A stretch of 22,460 nucleotides of DNA from Terrimonas_A sp040509495 (GTDB taxonomy: Bacteria > Bacteroidota > Bacteroidia > Chitinophagales > Chitinophagaceae): NCBI GenBank assembly GCA_040509495.1, contig JBEVKW010000234.1, positions 1 to 22,460 on the forward strand. Direction: 5' to 3'. A program made the translations under genes and the position numbers. Shown in pieces: positions 1-6,455 of this stretch (position 1 is the first letter of the stretch; each line of letters opens with the position of its first letter). The notes under the pieces were generated by a model. It was not told the origin of the DNA, did not search any database, and saw only the letters and a program-made list of their open reading frames with translations.

Positions 1-505
1 GAAATGCTATCCGAAACCATGGGGTATAGATCTCGGGAGTGGACACAATTGTTTCTGCAAGATAGGACATGGGGCGATAGGCATAATCCAACACTTCTTC
101 TTCGTTGATCTCAATGGCGCCTTCATATTCTGCTACAAAAACATGATCAAATTCGTACTCTGTCAGGCCATTGTCAAAGTCTGCCCTATAAATAAAATCG
201 AATACTTTTTCCAGTGGAAGATTGAAACCCATTTCTTCCATCAATCTTCGTTCAGCAGCTGCCTGGGTATCTTCGGCTGGCCGTGGATGGCTGCAGCAAG
301 TGTTTGTCCATAATCCGCCGCTATGATACTTGTGCAATGCCCGCTGCTGCAACAGCATTTCACCCTTGCGGTTGAAAACGAACACGCTGAATGCGCGATG
401 CAGTAGAGCCCGCTCGTGTACTTCCATTTTACCGGCTGTTCCTGTTTCATTGTCCTGTTCATCAACGAGGATCACATCTTCTTCTATCATCGTAGCTGCT
501 TGCAT
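1..505 (-). CDS. idi: Isopentenyl-diphosphate delta-isomerase, type I (3' end cut by window)
   Basis: Interconverts isopentenyl and dimethylallyl diphosphate in the cytosol, supplying the starter unit for carotenoids and other isoprenoids. I translated it by hand because the frame runs off the window edge. 168 residues are visible and family members are about 170-180, so only a few C-terminal residues are missing. Seen: the catalytic Cys region TNTCCSHPRP (Cys70), a Nudix-type helix AAERRLMEEMGF (about 83-94), the acidic metal/substrate motif EYEFDHVF (116-123), and a C-terminal TPWFR like other type I enzymes. The start at 505 (MQAATMIEED) is preferred because it leaves 33 bp after crtB; an in-frame ATG at 490 is also possible. 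Last visible gene of the carotenoid module and probably co-transcribed with crtB. Family confidence is high. Confidence 0.93.
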   Translation of the reverse strand, partial: MQAATMIEEDVILVDEQDNETGTAGKMEVHERALLHRAFSVFVFNRKGEMLLQQRALHKYHSGGLWTNTCCSHPRPAEDTQAAAERRLMEEMGFNLPLEKVFDFIYRADFDNGLTEYEFDHVFVAEYEGAIEINEEEVLDYAYRPMSYLAETIVSTPEIYTPWFRIAF

Positions 506-538
506 TTGCCTGCAAATTTAACTATTAACGTGCCAGTG

Positions 539-1417
539 TTAAAAACTGCTTTCCATTTCTGAGACGGAGCCAGCATGGGGAGCGATGAGCCTGAGCTTAT
601 TTTTTAAGCCTGCCCGGAGGATAATGAGTATCTTATGATAATCAGGAATTCTTACCCTTTGCTGGAGGATCGTTGATGGCTGCATTGCCCTGATCTTCCT
701 GAAAAGCGACAAATAATATTTATATGCCACATATACGCCGAACCTGGCTTTCAGCGGCAAATGAATGATGCCTTTGTAAGCTGCTTTGAAATCCTGCTGG
801 ATATCTTCTTCTATCCTCAGCTTATCTTCCTCAGTAAAATTATTGAAGTCGCAGCAAGGAAAATAGACACGTGCAAGCCCATTAAAATCTGCCTGAATAT
901 CTCTAAGAAAATTCACTTTCTGAAAAGCGGCTCCCAGCGCCCTTGCGGGTTCTTTTAACCGGTCAAATGACTCCTTTTGTCCCTCGCAAAACACCTGCAA
1001 ACACATTAATCCCACCACTTCGGCAGATCCGTAAATGTATTCTTCATAACCTTTTTCATCATACGCTTTCCGGTCAAGATCCATCTGCATACTTCTGAAA
1101 AATGAATTGATCAGGGAATGGTCGATCTGGTACTGGTTAACGGTGAGCTGAAAACTATGCAATACCGGGTTAAGACTGATGCCCCTTGCAATAGCAGCAA
1201 ATGTTTCCACCTTAAATTCATGCAGCAGACGTTCTTTGTCGAAATCATGAAACGTGTCCACTATTTCATCAGCAAAGCGAACAAAGCCATAGATGTTACA
1301 GATCGGAGCACGCAGATCTTTGTGCAAAAGCCGGATAGCTGATGCGAAAGAAGTGCTGTATGCCCGGGTAATATCCTGGCTACACGCCTGACTGGCCTGA
1401 TGAAAAATGTCGATCAT
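539..1417 (-). CDS. crtB: Phytoene/squalene synthase family protein, likely phytoene synthase
   Basis: Condenses two geranylgeranyl diphosphates to phytoene, the first committed carotenoid step. The 292-residue protein has usual family length and both Asp-rich Mg-diphosphate sites: DEIVD at residues 50-54 and DIQAD at 173-177, the latter within an LRDIQADFNGLARVYFP stretch typical of CrtB. The N-terminal STSF segment (21-24) is also a family hallmark. It lies downstream of a phytoene desaturase gene and upstream of idi, which favours phytoene synthase over squalene synthase. The gap to crtI is 229 bp, unusually long for one operon, so a separate promoter is possible. Start at 1417 gives MIDIFHQASQ, and no better upstream ATG is seen. 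Confidence 0.93.
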   Translation of the reverse strand: MIDIFHQASQACSQDITRAYSTSFASAIRLLHKDLRAPICNIYGFVRFADEIVDTFHDFDKERLLHEFKVETFAAIARGISLNPVLHSFQLTVNQYQIDHSLINSFFRSMQMDLDRKAYDEKGYEEYIYGSAEVVGLMCLQVFCEGQKESFDRLKEPARALGAAFQKVNFLRDIQADFNGLARVYFPCCDFNNFTEEDKLRIEEDIQQDFKAAYKGIIHLPLKARFGVYVAYKYYLSLFRKIRAMQPSTILQQRVRIPDYHKILIILRAGLKNKLRLIAPHAGSVSEMESSF

Positions 1418-1646
1418 CCCTTACGAATTTGATAATTGATTAAGATTTTGGGTATTATAGCAGAGTTGATGCGTTTAAGATACGCCATATCAGGTTCAAA
1501 AATGAGGCCAGTGGAGGATAATTTTTTCTTGTTGAATGTTTAGGAATGCCCTTAAAAGATTGTTTAAACACAACCGGCAGAATGCATAAAAATTACAGCA
1601 GCCATTACTGAGTGTCTGCAATGCTTTCCCTAAAAATCCACACTGA
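1418..1646. other. Intergenic spacer between crtI and crtB
   Basis: This 229-bp AT-rich gap has no convincing gene. It contains a perfect 10-bp palindrome, TGTTTAAACA, at 1561-1570, about 150 bp before crtB, which could be an operator or chance. I could not find a clear TTG-N19-TAnnTTTG promoter on the minus strand. The only ATG-started reading frame noted encodes 13 residues and has no support. Its length hints that crtB and idi may have a second promoter. Confidence 0.4.
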
Positions 1647-3125
1647 TCAGGAGAACTGTTTTGCAACTTCTTTTGCGACTACTTCACCACTGATCAGGCT
1701 GGGAGGAACACCAGGACCAGGTACCGTCAGTTGACCTGTATAAAACAGGTTACTCACTTTCTTGCTTCTGCACGATGGCCGGAAGATCGCCGTTTGCTTC
1801 AATGTATTCGCAAGGCCGTAGGCATTACCGCGGAATGAGTTGTAGTCTTCCACAAAATCCGACACGGAATAAGAACGTTTGAAGAGAATTGAATCGAGAA
1901 GAGACTGACCGGTATGTTTTTCAAACCGCCCTGCGATCATCTGGAAATATTTTTCACGGATCATTTCTGTATCACCCTCCAAACCTGATGCGACGGGAAT
2001 CAGAAACACAAGCGCATCTTTATCGGGCGGAGCAACAGAAGAATCTGTCTGCGACGGGATGCTTACATAAAACAATGGTGCGGACGGCCAGCGCGGAGTC
2101 TTATAGATCTCCTGGCCATGCTGATCGAAAGGCACATCAAAGAACAGGGAATGGTGAGGAAGAGCGTCCAGTTTCTTATTCAGCGCTACATAGTATAATA
2201 AACACGATGGAGCCATCACCCGTTTATTCCAGTATGCAACAGAATAGGAACGGTATTCTGCCGACAGCAGGTTCATTTCTGTAAAATGATAATCAGCTCC
2301 GCTGATCACCGCATCTGCCTCGTAGCGTTTACCAGCAGATATAACGGCAGTCGCCTTCCCTGCCTGGACGTCTATTTTCTGAACGGATTCATTGAATATG
2401 AACTTCACGCCGAGTTCAACAGCCAGTTGATGCATTGCTTCCACGACCGAATACATGCCGCCCTGCGGATGCCATGTACCGCCTTTGATATCTGCATAGT
2501 TCATCAGGCTGTATAAAGCTGGCGTTTCTGCAGGCAACGCACCGAGAAAAAGGACAGGAAATTCCATCACCTGCCGCAGCCGCGTATTGCTGAAGTATTT
2601 TTCAATATGTTTTTTGATGGAAGTAAACACTTCAAGTTTGAAGATCCCTTTGATCGCTTCCCAGTCGATGAATTCCAAAATGGAAAGCCCGGGTTTGTAG
2701 ACCAGGTTCTGAATACCTACACGGTATTTGTAAGAAGCACCCTGAAGATATAGTTCAAGTTTTTCGCCACTTCCGGGTTCGATCAGCTCGAATTCCCTTT
2801 TTAATGCATTGAAATCCGCATGAAGGTCTGTAAAACGATCATCCCAATAAATACGATAAGAAGGATCGAGGCGATGCAACTGATAGTAGTCGCTTACTCT
2901 TTTACCAAACTGTGCAAAATATCGTTCGAACACATCAGGCATCCAGTAGAAGCTTGGCCCCATATCAAAGGTGAAGCCCTGATGCGAAAACCGTGCAGCA
3001 CGACCACCCGGCGATGCGTTCTTCTCAAGCACCGTAACATCCCACCCCTGCTTTGCCATAAACGATGCAGCAGAAAGGCCCGCAAAACCACTGCCGATAA
3101 CGATCACTTTCTTTGGAGTTGACAT
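1647..3125 (-). CDS. crtI: Phytoene desaturase (CrtI-type FAD/NAD-binding oxidoreductase)
   Basis: Introduces double bonds into phytoene to give lycopene or related polyenes, acting at the membrane with FAD. The 492-residue protein has an N-terminal dinucleotide-binding fold (GSGFAGLSAA, residues 11-20, followed by VLEK at 32-35 and SPGGRAA around 38-44). It ends with the classic CrtI signature NLFYTGQLTVPGPGVPPSLI plus SGEV shortly before the C-terminus. Length is normal for bacterial CrtI. It follows the ECF sigma gene and precedes crtB. A 152-bp leader containing an 8-bp-periodic AT-rich array lies before its start. A CrtD- or CrtN-type specificity cannot be excluded from sequence alone, but pairing with crtB makes phytoene desaturation the best call. 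Confidence 0.94.
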   Translation of the reverse strand: MSTPKKVIVIGSGFAGLSAASFMAKQGWDVTVLEKNASPGGRAARFSHQGFTFDMGPSFYWMPDVFERYFAQFGKRVSDYYQLHRLDPSYRIYWDDRFTDLHADFNALKREFELIEPGSGEKLELYLQGASYKYRVGIQNLVYKPGLSILEFIDWEAIKGIFKLEVFTSIKKHIEKYFSNTRLRQVMEFPVLFLGALPAETPALYSLMNYADIKGGTWHPQGGMYSVVEAMHQLAVELGVKFIFNESVQKIDVQAGKATAVISAGKRYEADAVISGADYHFTEMNLLSAEYRSYSVAYWNKRVMAPSCLLYYVALNKKLDALPHHSLFFDVPFDQHGQEIYKTPRWPSAPLFYVSIPSQTDSSVAPPDKDALVFLIPVASGLEGDTEMIREKYFQMIAGRFEKHTGQSLLDSILFKRSYSVSDFVEDYNSFRGNAYGLANTLKQTAIFRPSCRSKKVSNLFYTGQLTVPGPGVPPSLISGEVVAKEVAKQFS

Positions 3126-3129
3126 TAAA

Positions 3130-3260
3130 GCAAGTTTAAAAGTTTAAGAGTTGTAAAGTTTAAAAGTTAAAACGTTACAAGCAAAAAGAAAAGTTCAAAG
3201 ACTTAATACGTTTAAAGCCTAAACTTTAAAACTATTAAACCTTTGAACTTTTAAACTTTT
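3130..3260. repeat. AT-rich array of 8-bp tandem units, head-to-head
   Basis: The sigma-crtI spacer is built from degenerate 8-mers of consensus AAAAGTTT. On the + strand I read six units in register at 3130-3177 (for example 3138-3145 and 3154-3161), then an irregular 11 bp, then four more at 3189-3220. At 3221-3260 five units lie in the opposite orientation. The opposed halves can pair, for example AAGTTTAAAAGTT near 3132-3144 with its complement near 3247-3259. A related array sits at 5572-5620. It may shape crtI transcription or mRNA folding, or be a lineage-specific intergenic repeat. Confidence 0.7.
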
Positions 3261-3277
3261 GCGGACGGTTTGTTCCG

Positions 3278-3778
3278 TTAGAACCGATTCAGTCTTTCTT
3301 TGAGCAGTTTCCGCGCAAAGTGAATACGGCTTTTTACAGTACCGAGAGGTTCTGCCAACACATCGGCGATCTCCTGGTATTTGTAACCGTCAAAATACAG
3401 CTGGAATGGCACTTTGAAAATTTCCGGCAGCCCATGAATAGCTGCATAAATTTCTTTGATCCTTAAATCGCTTTCCGCAGCATTGCTGACGGAAGCCTGT
3501 TTTAAATTGATCAGGTAGTCATTCGAGGTATTATCAAAAATGGTCTTCTGTTTAGCCTTTCGACGATAGTCGTTGATAAAAATATTACGCATGATCGTGA
3601 ACAACCAAGCTTTAATATTTGTACCTACATTATACTTCTCTTTATTCGCTAAAGCTTTGTATAAAGTCTCCTGGTAAAGATCATTAGCCGCCTCACTGTC
3701 CCTTGTCAGATTAATGGCAAAGGGCTTGAGAAAGTCGGCGTTCTCAAGCAAAACCTCATTAAAATCTGTAGTGGGCAT
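3278..3778 (-). CDS. ECF-type RNA polymerase sigma factor
   Basis: An extracytoplasmic-function sigma-70 factor of 166 residues from the chosen start. Region 2 is visible around residues 28-70 (DLYQETLYKA, then NIKAWLFTIMRNIFINDYRR), and region 4 with its helix-turn-helix is at about 115-160 (YQEIADVLAEPLGTVKSRIHFAR). In-frame ATGs also exist at 3802 and 3814; 3778 (MPTTDFNEVL) is chosen because family members normally begin just before this segment. It lies 87 bp after the carH-like gene and just before crtI, and no anti-sigma gene is visible. The arrangement suggests it drives carotenoid genes and is itself under the B12-binding repressor, as LitS is under LitR in Streptomyces. That role is inference; the sigma family call is firm. 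Confidence 0.92.
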   Translation of the reverse strand: MPTTDFNEVLLENADFLKPFAINLTRDSEAANDLYQETLYKALANKEKYNVGTNIKAWLFTIMRNIFINDYRRKAKQKTIFDNTSNDYLINLKQASVSNAAESDLRIKEIYAAIHGLPEIFKVPFQLYFDGYKYQEIADVLAEPLGTVKSRIHFARKLLKERLNRF

Positions 3779-3822
3779 GTTTTGTTTAATTTTTAAGGCC
3801 ATAAAGTTAAACAAAGTGTGTT

Positions 3823-3845
3823 TCGTAAAAAAATAATCTTTACGA
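3823..3845. promoter_or_regulatory. Inverted repeat upstream of the sigma gene (candidate operator)
   Basis: TCGTAAA at 3823-3829 and its exact complement TTTACGA at 3839-3845 form a 7-bp inverted repeat with a 9-bp AT-rich spacer, in the 87-bp gap between the carH-like gene and the sigma gene. A second pair, GTTAAAC (3806-3812) and GTTTAAC (3846-3852), partly flanks it. Position and symmetry fit a dimeric regulator site, perhaps for the CarH-like protein, but a weak transcript hairpin is also possible. No experiment or known consensus supports it. Confidence 0.35.
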
Positions 3846-3865
3846 GTTTAACATTCCTTTGGTTC

Positions 3866-4741
3866 TCAAAGCCTTGAAATGAAGTCCATCATTTCATGAA
3901 AACACCTCTTCAGCTCTACTCCCTCGGGTACCGGCCTGTCATATTCCTTTGTAGGATAACCAGATATGACGGTTCTCACGGCTGGTAACTTCGTTTCGAT
4001 ATTGTTCACCAGTTTTTCAAGATTGGCGTGCTGAAAGCTGCTGATCAGGTGAACAAACGCCAGATCCGGCTGCATGGTGTCTGCAATGCTGGCTACATCC
4101 CCGATCGGCACATTTGCCCCAAGGTATATTACGCGTAAACCCTGCCTTTTCAGTAAGTAATAGAGAAAAAGCAAGCCCATTTCATGGTACTCCTTTTCGG
4201 GCAGGAATAAAAGGCAGGTCTTTCCTTCGGTATTACAGGGCAGGCCATCAATGGCAACAATAAGTTTCTGGCGGATGATATTTGCTACAAAATGCTCCTG
4301 TGCCGGCATGATATGGCCTGTTTGCCAAAGAATGCCGATCTTTTCCAGGAACGGGAAAATGATCTGCAATACGCCATTTTCAATACCAAAGTTGCAGATG
4401 TATTTGCTGAGCGTTGTTTCAAATTTATCCGTCTGCAGGTCTATCATATCCTGCACGAGTTCATTTACAATGATCTCCTGCATTGCTTCACTGTCGCGGA
4501 GAGACAGCACCTTCTGACAGATCTCTTCCTGGCACATCTTGTCGATGTGTGAGATCTTATAGCCACATTTATTCAGCAGGGCGATATTGAGCAGCGTTTT
4601 GAGTTCTTCATTGCTGTAATAGCGGATATTCGTACAGCTACGCTGAGGTTTGAGCAGGTTATAACGCTGCTCCCACATACGGATCGTATGGGCTTTGATC
4701 CCCGACAGATTCTCCAGATCCTTTATGGTAAAAGCGCTCAT
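3866..4741 (-). CDS. carH: CarH/LitR-type MerR regulator with cobalamin-binding photoreceptor domain
   Basis: Likely a light-sensing repressor that binds adenosylcobalamin in the dark and releases DNA on illumination. The 291 residues show an N-terminal MerR helix-turn-helix (about 3-70, including IKAHTIRMWEQRYNLLKPQR), a helical cap, and a C-terminal B12-binding Rossmann-like domain (about 173-290). The cap carries the CarH W-x9-EH motif exactly (Trp139, Glu149, His150). The B12 domain has ExHxxG at 184-189, with His186 as the expected cobalt ligand, and a downstream GANVP loop at 208-212. Length matches CarH. It sits directly before an ECF sigma gene and crtI-crtB-idi, the expected target set. 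A TGTATTACA palindrome lies five bases upstream of its start, suggesting autoregulation. Light response is inferred from family motifs. Confidence 0.92.
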   Translation of the reverse strand: MSAFTIKDLENLSGIKAHTIRMWEQRYNLLKPQRSCTNIRYYSNEELKTLLNIALLNKCGYKISHIDKMCQEEICQKVLSLRDSEAMQEIIVNELVQDMIDLQTDKFETTLSKYICNFGIENGVLQIIFPFLEKIGILWQTGHIMPAQEHFVANIIRQKLIVAIDGLPCNTEGKTCLLFLPEKEYHEMGLLFLYYLLKRQGLRVIYLGANVPIGDVASIADTMQPDLAFVHLISSFQHANLEKLVNNIETKLPAVRTVISGYPTKEYDRPVPEGVELKRCFHEMMDFISRL

Positions 4742-4745
4742 ATCG

Positions 4746-4754
4746 TGTATTACA
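4746..4754. promoter_or_regulatory. TGTATTACA palindrome before carH (candidate autoregulatory site)
   Basis: A 9-bp symmetric sequence, TGTA-T-TACA, lies five bases upstream of the carH start codon. Known CarH operators contain TnTACA-like half sites, so the TACA arms are suggestive, but the match is short and could be chance. Confidence 0.3.
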
Positions 4755-4795
4755 AACCGGCAACAGAAAAGTTCGGCGCTGCCTGCCCAAAATGT

Positions 4796-5539
4796 TTAGA
4801 GTTTAGTATTCAATACTTTAGAAGTATTCAGCCAGTCTTTGAATTGATGATTCGCCTGGTATTTTTTTAACGCTTCGAGATGGCCTGTATGGTGAAGATC
4901 GGTACCTGCCAGATCGTAAAAATCATTTTTCAGCAGCCATCCGGCGAGGTCTGCCACAGACCGGCCATACCCACCGGTGAGCGATAACAGATTCAGCTGA
5001 AAAAGACAGCCGGCATCCTTCAATTCGACGAAAAAGTCTTTTTGATGCTGCAGGTATACGTAGCGTTCGGGATGAGCAAGCACGGGCTGATATCCGGCCA
5101 TCTGCATTTCAAACAGAATGTCTTTTACATTCAGCGGCGCAAAAGCCATAGAAAATTCGGTCAGCACCATGTTTCCGCTGATCTTCAATAAAGGTTCTTT
5201 TTTGCCGATCAGCTGTAGCACGTGTTCATCAAGAAAATATTCGGCAGCAGCGTGGAGCTCGATGGCTATACCTTCCTGCTGCAGGGCGGCGCGGACCAGA
5301 TCGAGCTTTTCCTCTATGATGGAGCGGGTATTCTTGTACATATCCCACATGATATGCGGGGTAGTGATCAATTTCTGGTAGCCCAGTTCCTTCATCCCAC
5401 GGATAAGTTCGAGGGATTCCTCCAGGCTTTTTGCGCCATCATCAATGCCGGGAAGAAGATGAGAATGCATATCCACTTTCAACATGGAAAAATCAAACTT
5501 CTCGTGCCCGGACCTGGATCTTGAAAATAATTTGAACAT
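4796..5539 (-). CDS. Tyrosine-protein phosphatase of PHP family (CpsB/YwqE type)
   Basis: A metal-dependent protein-tyrosine phosphatase that typically dephosphorylates bacterial tyrosine kinases controlling capsule and exopolysaccharide chain length. The 247 residues carry the PHP metal ligands in order: DMHSH with GIDDG (23-34), TPH (60-62), AAEYFLDE (98-105), AHPERY (155-160) and AGTDLHH (211-217). This matches CpsB/Wzb-like PHP phosphatases in length and motif layout. It lies between the polysaccharide cluster and the carotenoid module, separated from the former by a strong hairpin and preceded by its own candidate promoter, and it ends 54 bp before carH. It probably serves the polysaccharide system while sharing some read-through with carH. 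No tyrosine kinase is in the window. Confidence 0.9.
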   Translation of the reverse strand: MFKLFSRSRSGHEKFDFSMLKVDMHSHLLPGIDDGAKSLEESLELIRGMKELGYQKLITTPHIMWDMYKNTRSIIEEKLDLVRAALQQEGIAIELHAAAEYFLDEHVLQLIGKKEPLLKISGNMVLTEFSMAFAPLNVKDILFEMQMAGYQPVLAHPERYVYLQHQKDFFVELKDAGCLFQLNLLSLTGGYGRSVADLAGWLLKNDFYDLAGTDLHHTGHLEALKKYQANHQFKDWLNTSKVLNTKL

Positions 5540-5559
5540 AGCTGACTGCTTAGCTGGAT

Positions 5560-5589
5560 CGAAAGTATCTTAAAAGTTTAATAGTTCAA
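5560..5589 (-). promoter_or_regulatory. Candidate Bacteroidota housekeeping promoter for the PHP phosphatase
   Basis: On the minus strand TTG (5589-5587), 19 bases, then TACTTTCG (5567-5560) closely fit the Bacteroidota pattern TTG-N19-TAnnTTTG, with one mismatch in the -7 element. Transcription would begin near 5553, about 15 bases before the start codon at 5539. The upstream part overlaps the 8-bp repeat array, whose AT-rich composition makes chance matches more likely. Confidence 0.42.
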
Positions 5590-5620
5590 CAGCCGGGAAG
5601 TTTAAAGGTTTGAGAAGTTT
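5572..5620. repeat. Second copy of the AAAAGTTT-type 8-bp array
   Basis: Units AAAAGTTT (5572-5579), AATAGTTC (5580-5587), GGAAGTTT (5596-5603) and AAAGGTTT (5604-5611) keep the same 8-base register as the array before crtI. The stretch 5572-5589 matches the complement of 3243-3260 at 17 of 18 positions. It lies in the leader of the phosphatase gene. Confidence 0.6.
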
Positions 5621-5673
5621 TGATAAACTCCTTTCAATGCCATGCATTGTGTTATACTTGACCGGGCAGAAAT

Positions 5674-5773
5674 AACGCAATGAACCGCAAAAGACCCCAA
5701 CAAAGGAAAAGAAATCAGCCTTCTGACAGCGCTTTCTTTTGCTTCGTTGGGGTCTTTTGCGGTTCGTTGCCTT
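5674..5773. terminator. Long 41-bp-arm inverted repeat, likely (bidirectional) terminator
   Basis: Arms 5674-5714 and 5733-5773 are complementary at 37 of 41 positions around an 18-base loop that contains a small TCAG/CTGA stem. The core AAAAGACCCCAAC pairs with GTTGGGGTCTTTT, so a U-rich tract follows the GC core in the transcript of either strand. It begins 16 bases after the stop codon of the phosphoglycosyl transferase gene, the last gene of the polysaccharide operon, as expected for an intrinsic terminator. The arms are much longer than termination requires, so a MITE-like or REP-like repeat origin is possible. Confidence 0.75.
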
Positions 5774-5789
5774 TCTTCTGTCAACGATC

Positions 5790-6452
5790 TTAGAAAGATC
5801 TCGCGGGCAATGAGGGGAACACTTTATAGACCAGTTCACTCTTCGGCGAAATGATCTGCCATGCGGTCAGAAACAATATCATGCAGTCTGTATAAAATGA
5901 ATAATGCTGCTGGTACCAAACTTCCACGGCTCCTTTATAGGGCAAGATCACCTGTCGGTAACATTCGTGCGGCGGCAGGGAACTCTGTGTAATGATCAGC
6001 TCTTCATCGCGGAAAACGATCGACCCGATTCCCGTCAAGCCAGGCTTCACACGGTAAACCTTCGCTTTCATTTCATCTGAATACCGGTCGAAACCCGCCT
6101 TCATCAAGGGCCTGGGGCCGACAAATGACATATCGCCCTTAAGGATATTTACCAGCTGCGGTAACTCATTCAGCTTGCTCATCCGGAGGAATTTGCCCAT
6201 GAAAGTCACCCGGGGATCGTTACGCGTGGTAACATCCCCCGATCCCATGTTCGGGCTGTTCTTTAACATCGTTGCAAACTTCCAGATACGAAAGATGGTA
6301 TTGCGATGACCAACCCTGTCCTGCAGGTATAGAACTTCGTGTTCACCCGTCAGTAATAACATGATCACAACAGGGATCAGTAAGGGAGACAGGATGATTA
6401 ATGCCAGGAGCGAAAAAATAATATCGAAGAACCGCTTTATAATTGAATACAT
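5790..6452 (-). CDS. Undecaprenyl-phosphate phosphoglycosyl transferase (PglC/WcaJ-C-type, PF02397)
   Basis: Initiates repeat-unit synthesis by moving a sugar-1-phosphate from a UDP-sugar onto undecaprenyl phosphate at the inner membrane. At 220 residues it is the short monotopic PglC-like form. One hydrophobic N-terminal re-entrant segment (about 8-34) is followed by the catalytic domain with KFATM (58-62), LRMSKLNELPQLVNILKGDM (89-108) and SFVGPRP (109-115). The usual Asp-Glu dyad reads Asn95-Glu96, a variant I recall from related proteins. It starts 3 bp after the aminotransferase stop, so the two are co-expressed, and its neighbours (aminotransferase and PglD-like acyltransferase) suggest the loaded sugar is an acylated amino sugar. 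It is the last gene before the strong hairpin. Confidence 0.92.
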   Translation of the reverse strand: MYSIIKRFFDIIFSLLALIILSPLLIPVVIMLLLTGEHEVLYLQDRVGHRNTIFRIWKFATMLKNSPNMGSGDVTTRNDPRVTFMGKFLRMSKLNELPQLVNILKGDMSFVGPRPLMKAGFDRYSDEMKAKVYRVKPGLTGIGSIVFRDEELIITQSSLPPHECYRQVILPYKGAVEVWYQQHYSFYTDCMILFLTAWQIISPKSELVYKVFPSLPARSF

Positions 6453-6455
6453 AGA

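Noticed and set aside
1564..1605. A 13-residue ATG-started frame on the minus strand between crtI and crtB.
   Set aside because: Too short, with no recognisable motif and no ribosome-binding signal; a chance frame in a spacer.
3130..3260. The repeat-rich crtI leader as a CRISPR array.
   Set aside because: Units are 8 bp, degenerate and adjacent with no unique spacers, and no cas gene is nearby.
5570..5839. Minus-strand reading frames of 89 and 60 residues covering the long hairpin.
   Set aside because: They run through both arms of the inverted repeat and the 8-bp array, overlap the end of the phosphoglycosyl transferase gene, and have a low-complexity translation.
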